Of a stretch of 64,000 bases of DNA, positions 20,574 through 29,765 are shown one piece after another. The stretch is from the NCBI GenBank assembly GCA_001970955.1, contig MPUH01000212.1, positions 1 through 64,000 of the forward strand, in the 5' to 3' direction. Numbering within the stretch: the first letter of the stretch is position 1; each line of letters opens with the position of its first letter. The position numbers were made by a program, and so were the translations under genes. Below the pieces are notes generated by a model, which searched no databases, was not told the DNA's origin, and was given only the letters and a program-made list of their open reading frames with translations. This DNA comes from Stentor coeruleus (lineage: Eukaryota > Ciliophora > Heterotrichea > Heterotrichida > Stentoridae).

Positions 20574-22454
20574 TTATTTTTTCTTACCTTCATTATTGAC
20601 AACCAAAGGTGGCATGGTGTCTTTAAGGCTCACACGCATTTCTTGTAAAATTTGCATCTGAGTAACTTTTTCAGCTTCAATCTGTGCTTTCAAGCTTTCA
20701 GCAATAGCCATAAGTGACGTAATCTCTTCATCTTGCTGTTTTATTTTTTCATGAGAAACCGGGTCTAACTCTCCCCATATGCGTTTTGTATGTTCATTAT
20801 ACTTGACAAATGCTTCTTTTTCAATGCCTTTAAGTGCTTCAAACGAATAATCCTATATGAAAATCACAATAGGTTCACCAAGAAACGCAAGTAATCTGTT
20901 ATCAACAAGTCCTCTAAAATCCCCTTCAATATTCACACTAGAAACCTGAGAAACAATTAAATATTCAAAAATCACCCCTTGTAACACATCTTTATTAGCC
21001 ATCCTTTCATCAACCCCATCTCCTCTTACCACAACAGTTAAATAATTCCCAATCTCATCCTTTAAGCATTCCCCAAAAGTTGATTTCAAATTAACCCCAC
21101 TATTTATACTCCTATTAATCAAAAGATGTTTTAAATCACTTTCCATAACATTGAAAAAAAAAAATTTGTTTGAATTTACATCAGAATCCGCACATGATGC
21201 TAATTGATATACTTTTCTTATATTCAAATACATATTTTTCATAATCTTAGATCCTGTTATTGTGTCTATAAATCTAAATTCAGGACTTCCTGTTGCTAAT
21301 TCTGAGTATATAACTTGACCTTCACTTGAATATAAAATTTCAATCAAACTTGTGGCAATTTTTTCTTCGAAATCTAATGCATTAATACTTTCTTCATATA
21401 TAAAATTTTCTTTTTGGATCGTTTCTTGTTGATCTTTGACGATTTTTTCAATCTCTTTATTGTATTTATTTTGTAGCCCATTAAGTTCAGCTTTTAGAGT
21501 TTCTTCGCTTTTATTTCTTAGTGTTTTAAGTCTGTTATGCTCTTTAATGATTTTATTTTTCCCTGCTTCAATATCAGTTCTTAATGAATGTAAATCATCA
21601 ACAAGCATTCTTTGTATATATTTCAATTGTTCTTCATTTTCTTTATTTTTACTATCCAAATGCATTAACGTAGCTCTATGTTCTTGTTCCACATCTCTAA
21701 GTTTGTCTTGTAATTTTATCGCTTCTTGCATATAATCTTTTCTTATACCTTCTTTCATATCCATCGATATATACTCTCCATCTAAAATTCTTAAATACTC
21801 AGAAGTAATTGTACTTAAAACATAATTTTTATACCCATCTTGTTTATAAACTGGAGCTGGGGCAAAATCTAAACCTCCAAAACTCAGGTTATGGATTATG
21901 CTTAAGGATGATATTTTTGATATGGAGTTAAAAGTTGTTAAAGGATTTTCACTAACATGTAATTCTTGAAGATTGACAAGATTTTCTAGATTTTCAATTT
22001 GCTTAAGTTTGTTATCTTGAAGCCAAAGTTCTTGAAGATAAGAATTATTATCAAGGTTTTCTATGCGGGATATGTTGTTTGAGTATAACCAGAGTTTTGA
22101 AAGTCTATTACAGCCTTGAATGTTTTGTATTGAAGATATTGAGTTTTTTGGTAATATAAGCTCACGAAGATTTGATAATAATGATATTGCTGGGTCTATT
22201 TGAGTTAGGTTACATCCTATTATTCTTAAGGTTTCAAGTGAATGGGATAAATGCTCGATACCCGCCAAACTTTCTAGTGGGCCTGTTTCGATTAGAGTTA
22301 GTTCTTGAAGATTGTAGCAGTAGTGGAGATTTGTTAGTTTGCTGATTTGTGTGAATGCAATTTCTACGGATCTCACAGTGGTGAGTTGATCGTTTCCTGA
22401 ACTTGCTTGCTAATTAGTTTTTACGATTAGTTCTTCGGTTAGTGCATCTTCCAT
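20574..22454 (-). CDS. LRRC9: LRRC9-like leucine-rich repeat and coiled-coil protein
   Basis: Three exons: 22454-22425, 22409-20868 and 20852-20574. The 15-nt introns are at 22410-22424 (GTAAAAACTAATTAG) and 20853-20867 (GTGATTTTCATATAG), both phase 0. The product is 616 residues. SDS22-type LRRs occupy about residues 20-165 (LSKLWLYSNNISRIENL, LQELWLQDNKLKQIENL). An LRR cap ends LRILDGEY, a coiled coil covers about 205-320, and a globular region follows (ELATGSPEFRFIDTI...FFFNVMES). This order matches the N-terminal half of animal LRRC9, a poorly studied protein of ciliated lineages. The last exon adds a helical C-terminus with an acidic/basic end. The protein is much shorter than animal LRRC9 (about 1,450 residues). 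Confidence 0.72.
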
Positions 22455-23334
22455 TTAGATAATTTTAAAAGAATTTTTTATGGGTGTTTGTATGACTTGG
22501 TTTGAATTTGTTGGATATTGTAATGAATGAGGTTTGATAATTTCTATTGAAAAACTCAGATATAAGACTATTAACTATGTCTAATACTAATTATTATAAC
22601 TAAGTATAAATTAATAAACCAACTTATAACGAAATTATTTGAATAATTCTATTATGAATTGATAGGCAACACAAACATACTAATAGGAAAAGGCACCAAA
22701 AACCCCCCAGGCTTAAAAGTTAATCTGAGTTTTAAACACTTCCTCCAAAATTTCTCATAAACAACCAAAATAAATCCTATTAAAAACAATCTCCTAAACA
22801 AAAATTCAATTTTAGCATTTGCGCAATAATATTATAAAATTGGTTTAATTTTATTCAATAAAATACTAAAATTTACATAATTTTTATATATAAGCTTTCT
22901 TCTTTCTATAATTTTAGCATAAAACCTTAATCATTTTATCCTATTTGCCTCCTTTTTTTACTAATACTAACTTGTTTTAATTCAATTAACCCACTCCCTC
23001 TATTTATATATTTCTCCTACAAAATCCAAAAAATTTTNTGTTTTAATTCAATTAACCCACTCCCTCTATTTATATATTTCTCCTACAAAATCCAAAAAAT
23101 TTTATTAAAACCCGCTGTTCCTCTAGTCGAAAATCGAGTATTTCTCATAATCTCCTTATTACCAAAGCAAAGCCTTAATACTCGCATAGTTTAATCCTTC
23201 ACAATCGCTAATATCAGTCTTTTCAATAAATTTCTTAAACCGATAATTTAATAAACCCTTATAATTCCCTTTCCCTCTAAATTTCTACTAATAATTATAT
23301 ATCAACCTAACAAAAATTAAATACATTATAGTAA
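22455..23334. other. Divergent intergenic region, 880 bp
   Basis: The plus strand is G-biased near 22455-22560 and strongly C-biased from about 22690 to 23330, as expected between a minus and a plus gene start. A 65-bp contig-overlap duplication surrounds the n at 23038. No gene seen. Confidence 0.5.
22973..23103. repeat. Contig-overlap duplication around n at 23038
   Basis: 22973-23037 repeats as 23039-23103; intergenic. Confidence 0.9.
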
Positions 23335-23910
23335 ATGCAATCGTTCCAAGAGCGATTCAAGACAAAAAGTTCAACAATAGGACGTACAGGAGAATTTGAA
23401 GTGAACGCAGAACATGTGATTAATCGTCCTTTAGAGCAGCAAATCCACAGTCCTATAATAAAATCTTCAGCAAAGTCGATAATGAACTCATCTCCAACCA
23501 ATTACTTTAGTAACACCCCAAGTAAAATTCCTAATTCAGCATCACCAAATCATAAAAACCCTTCACCAAAACGCCAATCTTCTCAGGCTCCACCTTTTTC
23601 TATTATGGGCCCATTAGAAGAACCGCTCTCTGTTAAAAACAGAATGATTGATTATAAACCTTATACAATCAAAGATTATTATAACATAAAACCTACCAAA
23701 TATTATGAACTTGGAGGACTTGGATCACCAACTATTGGAACTGAAGATTGGAGTAAGAGAAAAAATATTAGTGATAAAAGGAAAGAATATGGATATAAAG
23801 CTATGAAAATACCTAGGGAACATACTCTTACGGATAATGCGATAGAGTATGCGGAAAAAATTAAAAGTCATTCTGTTATTCATACTAGGCATTCGAGTGC
23901 TATGAATTAA
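23335..23910 (+). CDS. Small protein with PYTxKDY...YYELGGLG motif
   Basis: 191 residues. The first 90 are low-complexity (Ser/Pro/Asn-rich). Residues about 105-150 contain DYKPYTIKDYYNIKPTKYY followed by ELGGLG and TEDWSKRKN. I associate this compact motif with a widespread family in ciliated organisms (JHY-like flagellar-associated proteins), but only from memory and at low certainty. The C-terminus is basic. An axonemal or cortical role is a guess. The gene starts at the first ATG after a C-rich 5' flank and ends in a strongly G-rich 3' flank. Confidence 0.65.
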   Translation: MQSFQERFKTKSSTIGRTGEFEVNAEHVINRPLEQQIHSPIIKSSAKSIMNSSPTNYFSNTPSKIPNSASPNHKNPSPKRQSSQAPPFSIMGPLEEPLSVKNRMIDYKPYTIKDYYNIKPTKYYELGGLGSPTIGTEDWSKRKNISDKRKEYGYKAMKIPREHTLTDNAIEYAEKIKSHSVIHTRHSSAMN

Positions 23911-24529
23911 TGCTAACAGTTAAGGATTTAAATGAAGATTTTTTGAGGGAATAGATTTATAGATTATGGATTGAGATGTGTTTTAATATATACTTTTTAT
24001 CTGAATTGAAGATGGGGTTTAGGGTTGGGTTTTGAATTGGGAGTTAGAGTGGATAGAAGGTGGATAATGGGTTTGGGGAGGGTTTTATGATTAAGTAGAG
24101 TTTTTATAGTATTTTTTTATGTTTGGGTGAAGAAAATGAGAATTTGATTTGAAGTAAAATTCTCGGAATATTATGAAGAGTTTTATGAATTCAGAATTTT
24201 CAAGTTAGGAGTTAGATTAGTTGATTGTGTAAATGATTTAAAATAATTTCATCACAAATTTCCACATCACATTTTCCCAACAATAATTCCTCCCTTTAAC
24301 TCTAACCTAGCTTTTACACACTACCCCAAACCAATTGTTTTCTTAGCATTTCTCAATTTCCCTCTCATTATCCCCTATAAACCTCTGCATGCACATTTTC
24401 ATTTATTTTGAGCATAATTTCCTTATATAATAAAAATTTAAATTACGAAAAAACCCTATCTAACTCTATCAAAAAATCACAAAACCTATCCAAGCCTCTC
24501 ATAATTTATGAAAATCTTATCAGATTTTT
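23911..24529. other. Convergent intergenic region with abrupt strand-composition switch
   Basis: In the line 24001-24060 the plus strand has 25 G and 1 C; in 24241-24300 it has 18 C and 0 G. The switch near 24240 lies midway between the stops of two convergent genes. A plus ORF near 24408-24626 overlaps the end of the minus gene and is not supported. Confidence 0.6.
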
Positions 24530-25561
24530 TTATTTCCCGTTAATAGTAACTACTCTAACTTTATTCACTACTTCTTCAACTGAAGTAAGAAAAGTCCTTT
24601 TCTTAACAACTTTACTTGTAGGTTGATTTTCACCTTTTCTTGAAGGACTTCTACATTTCTGTATAATCTTACTCAACATACCAAATTTATCTTCAGGTTC
24701 TGGACTACTACTCATCATTTTTTCAATAACATCAACTTCAGCTCTAAGTGCTTGAAGTTTATTTCTAAGTCCTTTGATTTTTTCTTTCTTTAAACTCACA
24801 ACACTGTTGTAATCTTTAGCTATCTTATCTTGTCTATCTTGCTTACCAAGTGTCAAACTTCCATCTCTTATATTCCCTTTCTTATAAAATTCAATTATTT
24901 CTTTTAACCCTTTAACTCTTTTACTTACTATAGCCAGTTGTTTTCTCGCATCATCTTCAGGAAGTTCTGCTACTCTGTCCTCAAGTTTGCTTTTTGAATA
25001 ATTCAAAAGTGACCTTGCTCCAACATCATATTCAGTGACTTCTTGTTCTAATTCAACTTTTTGCATTTGCAGAACTTTTATTTGTTTCTGATACAATTCT
25101 GTATTATTTAAGAACTTTTCATTTTCACTATAGTCTTCTTGGCACTTTTTTAAATCATCTTTTGCGTTGGATATTTCTATTGAGATTTTTTTCTTTTCTT
25201 CTTTTAGTGTTTTCTTTTCTAATATAAGTTGATTATAATCTTCTATACCAGAAAGGTAGTCACCTAAGGTTTCTGCAATGATGGTTGCTTTAGATTCTTT
25301 TTTATCATTGACATCCATACGAAATGATGGTAAGCCAAAGATTTGATATGTTACCGATGATGCTTGGTCCATACTTGCCTTTAACGATTTTTTGAGCTCA
25401 CGTAAGTCTTTGCCGATATGGTTTTCTTCTGTAGTATATTTTTTAATGTTAGAGCTAAGCTGATTTTGCGTGTTCTTTAGTTGGTTTATTTCAGATTCTA
25501 AGGATTCTGAGAGACTTGATAGATTGTTTATGAGGACTGAACGTGTAGCATTGCACCCCAT
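24530..25561 (-). CDS. Coiled-coil protein with potential N-myristoylation/palmitoylation site
   Basis: 343 residues starting MGCNATRS, a good N-myristoylation context with an adjacent Cys for palmitoylation. The pseudokinase at 49174-50601 begins MGCNKS. Residues 10-300 are predominantly coiled coil with a short break (SSVTYQIFGLPSFRMDVNDK). The tail is basic (KCRSPSRKGENQ, KVVKKRTFL). The lipid site predicts attachment to the plasma membrane or membranes of the cortex; this is inference from the motif. No family recognised. Confidence 0.8.
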   Translation of the reverse strand: MGCNATRSVLINNLSSLSESLESEINQLKNTQNQLSSNIKKYTTEENHIGKDLRELKKSLKASMDQASSVTYQIFGLPSFRMDVNDKKESKATIIAETLGDYLSGIEDYNQLILEKKTLKEEKKKISIEISNAKDDLKKCQEDYSENEKFLNNTELYQKQIKVLQMQKVELEQEVTEYDVGARSLLNYSKSKLEDRVAELPEDDARKQLAIVSKRVKGLKEIIEFYKKGNIRDGSLTLGKQDRQDKIAKDYNSVVSLKKEKIKGLRNKLQALRAEVDVIEKMMSSSPEPEDKFGMLSKIIQKCRSPSRKGENQPTSKVVKKRTFLTSVEEVVNKVRVVTINGK

Positions 25562-26280
25562 TTTTTTATGGTTTGAGGTTTATCTTTGGGACCTACGCAA
25601 TTTAAATCTTATTGTAATAATTATTAATAGTTCTTAGGTGTGTGTGTTAAGATCTCGAATTCTAGCGTTTTGATAGTTACAGATACTTGATATTTTAGTG
25701 TGATCGGATGTTTCTTGTTGGAAAAATGTATGGTAAGGTTGATTATGGGATTTTTATAAGTTTATGATTATTTTTAGTCAGGTTTTGAGTTAAAATGATT
25801 TTTATCGTTTTTATGATAGTAATTTTTTGATTAGTTTTGATAATTTGGTTTAGTATTTAAAATAATTTTGGGCTGAGTCATATTAGCTTAAATATGAAAA
25901 AAAAAATTAGCTATTTAGACCTATTTATAAAAACGTAAGTAATTTTTATATATGTGTATATGCGAAAGTGGATTTGCCTTTATATTTGATTTTGATGAGA
26001 ACTATAAAAATATGGTACCAAATTATCTTTTTAAGGCATATTTGTTTATATTTAGTATCCATGCTCTCTGTATCCAGATAAAAGCTTTTTTCTAATGAAA
26101 AACATAAAAAAAATTATTATATAGCTATTACTTTATGGGAAAAATTAAAGAAACTATCAGATTACTTAGGGAAATTAACTTTAGAGAATGAAATTAAAAT
26201 TTTGTAGTGATAATAATCAAGGATGCACTTAGGTTTATAGTAAATTATTTATTATGTTATGGTATATAGACTGATAAATA

Positions 26281-26336
26281 TTTTTAAGTTTAATTATACA
26301 TGATAGCTTTTTTAAGTTTAATTATACATGATAGCT
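26281..26336. repeat. 28-bp perfect tandem duplication
   Basis: Two adjacent identical 28-bp units, the second starting at 26309. Each begins TTTTTAAGTTTAATTATACA. No n is present, so this may be a true tandem duplication. Confidence 0.8.
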
Positions 26337-26924
26337 TATTAGAAATGCTAATAAAATAATATTTTCTGAAATCTAAAGAAATTCGAGATATGACTTTAGA
26401 GAGAATGCAACAAAAATTAGGTAGATCATATATGATAAACAGAAATGCATAAAAAAATACTTCTAAAAGTATTCCGGTTTTTAAGAGTATCTTTTTCAAG
26501 CAAGCATCCTAAATAAGAAAATATCTCATTTTTATACATTATCCCTTGAATATTAAAATATTCTAAGATTATCTACTAATATTTGCTAAAAATCTAAAGA
26601 TCCTTCACATATTATGCTAAAACCCATACAATAAAACACACAAAATCAAAATTAGAAAATAAATCTATCAAACCTAATATTTTTCTATCTTACACATACA
26701 CACAAAATCCAAATCTTAACCTTCCAAAAGCACAATCCATAAATCTAAAAAAAATCATCTTAAATTTTCTAGCATAAACTAACTACTAACAACAATAACC
26801 CAATCCAAATCTCAGCCCTTCTAAAATCTTAATACTTTCACACTTAACACCTACATATAGACTTTTACAAGGACTTTATATATTTTCATTAACAAATCCT
26901 ATCTTTACAACTTTAAAAATTTAG

Positions 26925-26936
26925 CACCCTAACACC
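26925..26936 (+). promoter_or_regulatory. Telomere-like CACCCTAACACC upstream of a gene
   Basis: About one and a half CCCTAACA units on the sense strand, 60-71 bp upstream of the start codon at 26996. It matches the motifs on the sense strand upstream of SPEF1 (7235-7251) and of the ORF at 7372-7674 (7802-7817). Confidence 0.35.
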
Positions 26937-26995
26937 TTTTTATCTATCATATAAATATTTTTCATATAAATTTTCTTAGATACAATGAATATAAT

Positions 26996-28645
26996 ATGGA
27001 TCGATACTCTGCTAGCAAGCTTTTAATACCTTCTCGTCCTTATCAAGGCCCAGTTAATACAAATAGAGTCGATACTCCATCAAATTCTTCAATTCATACA
27101 ATCCGTGGTAGTGATTTGAATTTTGAAATGCGTAAGTCTACATCAAAACAACAAATTTCAGATATAAAACCTCAAGTGATTAGTGAAAATCCTATTAAAA
27201 CCACAGAAGCTTATCCTTTTAATCTTTCTGCTGAAGAATTTACTTTAGATGAATCTGATTATCATTCAAGTAATCAACCAACTCCATATAAAAATAAAAT
27301 CCAAGTTCCTTCAAGAGGTTATTATAATAAATCAATTTCTTCAGATAGTGCTTCTATAATGCAGTCAGGGTCTGTTGTTAGTGGAGGAGTGTGTCAGGAG
27401 ATTAAGAAAAAAATTGATTTCATGAGAGAAACTATTAAAAAAAGGCTTAAGAAAAAAATGAAAAAATTTTTGTATGAAACTTTAGGACAATTAAAACAAT
27501 TGGATGAACTTGAAAGGTATTTATACTCACAACTAAATATGACAAATACTCCTACAGTAGTTGATTCTACATTAGACAGCAAGATTTATCAAATGAGCAA
27601 TATGGACCCAGACAAATTCTCACTTGATTCTTCAGACAATTTCGATGATTCTTCTAACTTTGAACCTGAAATATACAAAAAATCAAAATCAAAATTCACT
27701 GGTGAAGAAAAATCCAAAGCCAAAGAAGACAAAATAAAAATAAATCAAGAAAAACAAACATCTATTCCTGATACTGCAAGAAAATCCGAAGAAGAGAAAC
27801 AATTTGAACTAGAAAATAAAATCCTCATCGAAGAAAATAAAACTGACAAGGAACTCAGTATTTCAAAATCAAGTAATCAATCTAGAATACACCAATCAAG
27901 AAAACCTATAAACGACCAGAGTTTAATAGTATCATTACAACCTGGGACAGTATTAATATCTAAAGATCTTGAAATCCCTGAGCAATATACAATTCCATTT
28001 TATACCAAAGGTATGAGTGTCTTAGCTTTAAGCAATGACATTTTGTTATTTGCTGGAGGTCTAAGCAATGAATCTTTTATATATAACGTCGATACAAAAG
28101 TAGCTAAAAAATACCCAAAACTAACAACAAACAGAACTTTTTTTGTACTTGGGATGATAAACAACTCCCCAGCTGCTATAGGAGGATTAAAACCCCCATC
28201 TTCAGTAACAAATATAGTTGAAATATTTGAAAATGGACAATGGAAAATTTTTGACCCTTTAATTGTTGGAAGATCTCATGCTCATACTATTCAGCATGCA
28301 GAAATAACATATGTTTTTGGAGGACATAATGGAGGATTAAATATGAAAATTGAAAAATATGATAGTAAATGGGTGCTTTTAGATGTTGAACTCCCTGTGC
28401 CTATGAGAAATTTTGGCTTAGGGTCATGGGGAAAAGAAATTTATATGTTTGGAGGAGAAGTCACAGGAAATAAACGTAAAAATGTTTTTAAGTTTAATGT
28501 TGATACTTTAGTTTTCACAATTTGTCCTAGCCTTGGGTCGACTTTTTCAACAATTAATCCTGGGTCAATTATATGTAGAGGATCAAAATTTTATTTACTT
28601 GATAGTTGGAAATGCATGATTATGGAGTATCAGTTACAAGCTTAA
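26996..28645 (+). CDS. Kelch-like propeller protein with disordered N-terminal half
   Basis: 549 residues. Residues 1-130 are Ser/Asn/Pro-rich. A short coiled coil (about 140-185, MRETIKKRLKKKMKKFLYET) is followed by an acidic/basic linker and then by a beta-propeller from about 310 to 549. Blades are visible as ILLFAGGLS, SPAAIGGLK, TYVFGGHN and IYMFGGEV with associated W and Tyr strands. The propeller resembles the kelch-type C-terminus of the RING protein at 39024-40460. A telomere-like CACCCTAACACC lies shortly upstream. No known family name. Confidence 0.8.
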   Translation: MDRYSASKLLIPSRPYQGPVNTNRVDTPSNSSIHTIRGSDLNFEMRKSTSKQQISDIKPQVISENPIKTTEAYPFNLSAEEFTLDESDYHSSNQPTPYKNKIQVPSRGYYNKSISSDSASIMQSGSVVSGGVCQEIKKKIDFMRETIKKRLKKKMKKFLYETLGQLKQLDELERYLYSQLNMTNTPTVVDSTLDSKIYQMSNMDPDKFSLDSSDNFDDSSNFEPEIYKKSKSKFTGEEKSKAKEDKIKINQEKQTSIPDTARKSEEEKQFELENKILIEENKTDKELSISKSSNQSRIHQSRKPINDQSLIVSLQPGTVLISKDLEIPEQYTIPFYTKGMSVLALSNDILLFAGGLSNESFIYNVDTKVAKKYPKLTTNRTFFVLGMINNSPAAIGGLKPPSSVTNIVEIFENGQWKIFDPLIVGRSHAHTIQHAEITYVFGGHNGGLNMKIEKYDSKWVLLDVELPVPMRNFGLGSWGKEIYMFGGEVTGNKRKNVFKFNVDTLVFTICPSLGSTFSTINPGSIICRGSKFYLLDSWKCMIMEYQLQA

Positions 28646-28727
28646 GATAATGTTAAGTTTAAAGTAATGCTCATTATAATAATTATCCATAGTATATACT
28701 TATCTTTTATTATAATAAAACTCATGC

Positions 28728-29681
28728 TTATGTAAGATGTTGAAGTGTTTGTCTTAAAGTAAGTAAAGTTTCATGGATCTTATCAAGACCAGCATTTAAA
28801 CTAGGAGGTTCAACAGTTGTTTTAAACTTATCAAACTCATTTTGAAGCAAACTTCTCCTATAGTTTTTAAGCTCTTTTTCAAAATCTATCGGTGGGTCTG
28901 GTTCTGAGAGTTCTTTCACACCTCTGTCTTTTGTGTTTTTTGGGAACTTCGTAGCACTTGTATCTTTAATATTTCCCCCTTTATAACTTTGTAAGTTTTC
29001 AATGAAATTTTTCAAATAATTCCCATCATTCACACTTTTTCTATGCATTTCTAAAGATGTTGTGACAATAGGGTACTTTGGAATTTCGTGTTCTGCTTGA
29101 ATATCTTTAAAACTGTATAGTGAATTCGGTATTTCAATACTATGTGTTCTATTAATCTTAGGTTTTTTTAATCTAAACCTACTGATTTTTAGTTTTTCAA
29201 CTGGGATTTTCCCCCTTTCTTTATGATTTATGGTTTCGATGGATGATATTAATGGCTTTGCTGAAAACCTTCTATTTTTTTTTGAGTTGTTTTTAAATTT
29301 CTCTTGTGTTGTGTAAGTTTTTTTATCAGTTTGTTGCATAAAACTCCATTCTAGTTGGAATTCGTACATGAGTTTTCTTGATCTAGTCCAATTAGGAAAG
29401 AGACTTGTTAATAAATCTAAGAATTTTTCCATTGCTGTAGACCTTGTAAGGCAAGATAGTTTTTTCCATTCTTCGACTCGTTTTTTCTTTTCGGCTTGGG
29501 AGCATAAATTTAGGTCTGGAATAGATAAATCTGATGTATATTTGCCGAATGAAACATAAAGATGAAGTGCTCCTAGTTGTGCTCTTTGTGCTTCAGATAA
29601 TGATATAGGTTTTTCTTCTGACAAGTAGAAATGTGCGGCTAAATACTGTTTTGAAAGTGGCCATGAGTAAAAGTTATCCAT
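28728..29681 (-). CDS. Acyl-CoA-binding-like domain protein
   Basis: 317 residues. Residues about 10-95 match the ACBP helix pattern: SLSEAQRAQLGALHLYVSFGK, IPDLNLCSQ, KKKRVEEWKKLSCLTRSTAM and FLDLLTSLFPNW, corresponding to the LYxxYKQATxGD, PG, KAKWxAWxxLKGxSKExAM and Yxxxxxxl segments of ACBP. The usual YKQ/K ligand residues in helix 2 are changed, so acyl-CoA binding is uncertain. The rest is basic low-complexity sequence with a short C-terminal helix. It is divergently arranged with the USP-like gene, 84 bp between start codons. Confidence 0.55.
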   Translation of the reverse strand: MDNFYSWPLSKQYLAAHFYLSEEKPISLSEAQRAQLGALHLYVSFGKYTSDLSIPDLNLCSQAEKKKRVEEWKKLSCLTRSTAMEKFLDLLTSLFPNWTRSRKLMYEFQLEWSFMQQTDKKTYTTQEKFKNNSKKNRRFSAKPLISSIETINHKERGKIPVEKLKISRFRLKKPKINRTHSIEIPNSLYSFKDIQAEHEIPKYPIVTTSLEMHRKSVNDGNYLKNFIENLQSYKGGNIKDTSATKFPKNTKDRGVKELSEPDPPIDFEKELKNYRRSLLQNEFDKFKTTVEPPSLNAGLDKIHETLLTLRQTLQHLT

Positions 29682-29765
29682 AATTTATATAAAAATAACA
29701 CCTGCTTTATTAGGATAGTTAGCTATAATTGTTTTTTCCATTTAAAATTATTTCATATAAAGCTT

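Larger units (their letters stand above)
25562..26995. other. Intergenic, 1.4 kb
   Basis: The plus strand is G-biased near 25562-25870 and C-biased from about 26600 to 26990. Contents noted: a perfect 28-bp tandem duplication at 26281-26336 and a telomere-like CACCCTAACACC at 26925-26936, 60-71 bp before the next start codon. A minus ORF at 26290-26499 overlaps the tandem repeat and is not supported. Confidence 0.5.

Noticed and set aside
24408-24626. 72-codon plus ORF
   Set aside because: Overlaps the 3' end of a solid minus gene; composition is that of spacer.
26290-26499. 69-codon minus ORF
   Set aside because: Overlaps a 28-bp tandem repeat and lacks any recognisable feature.
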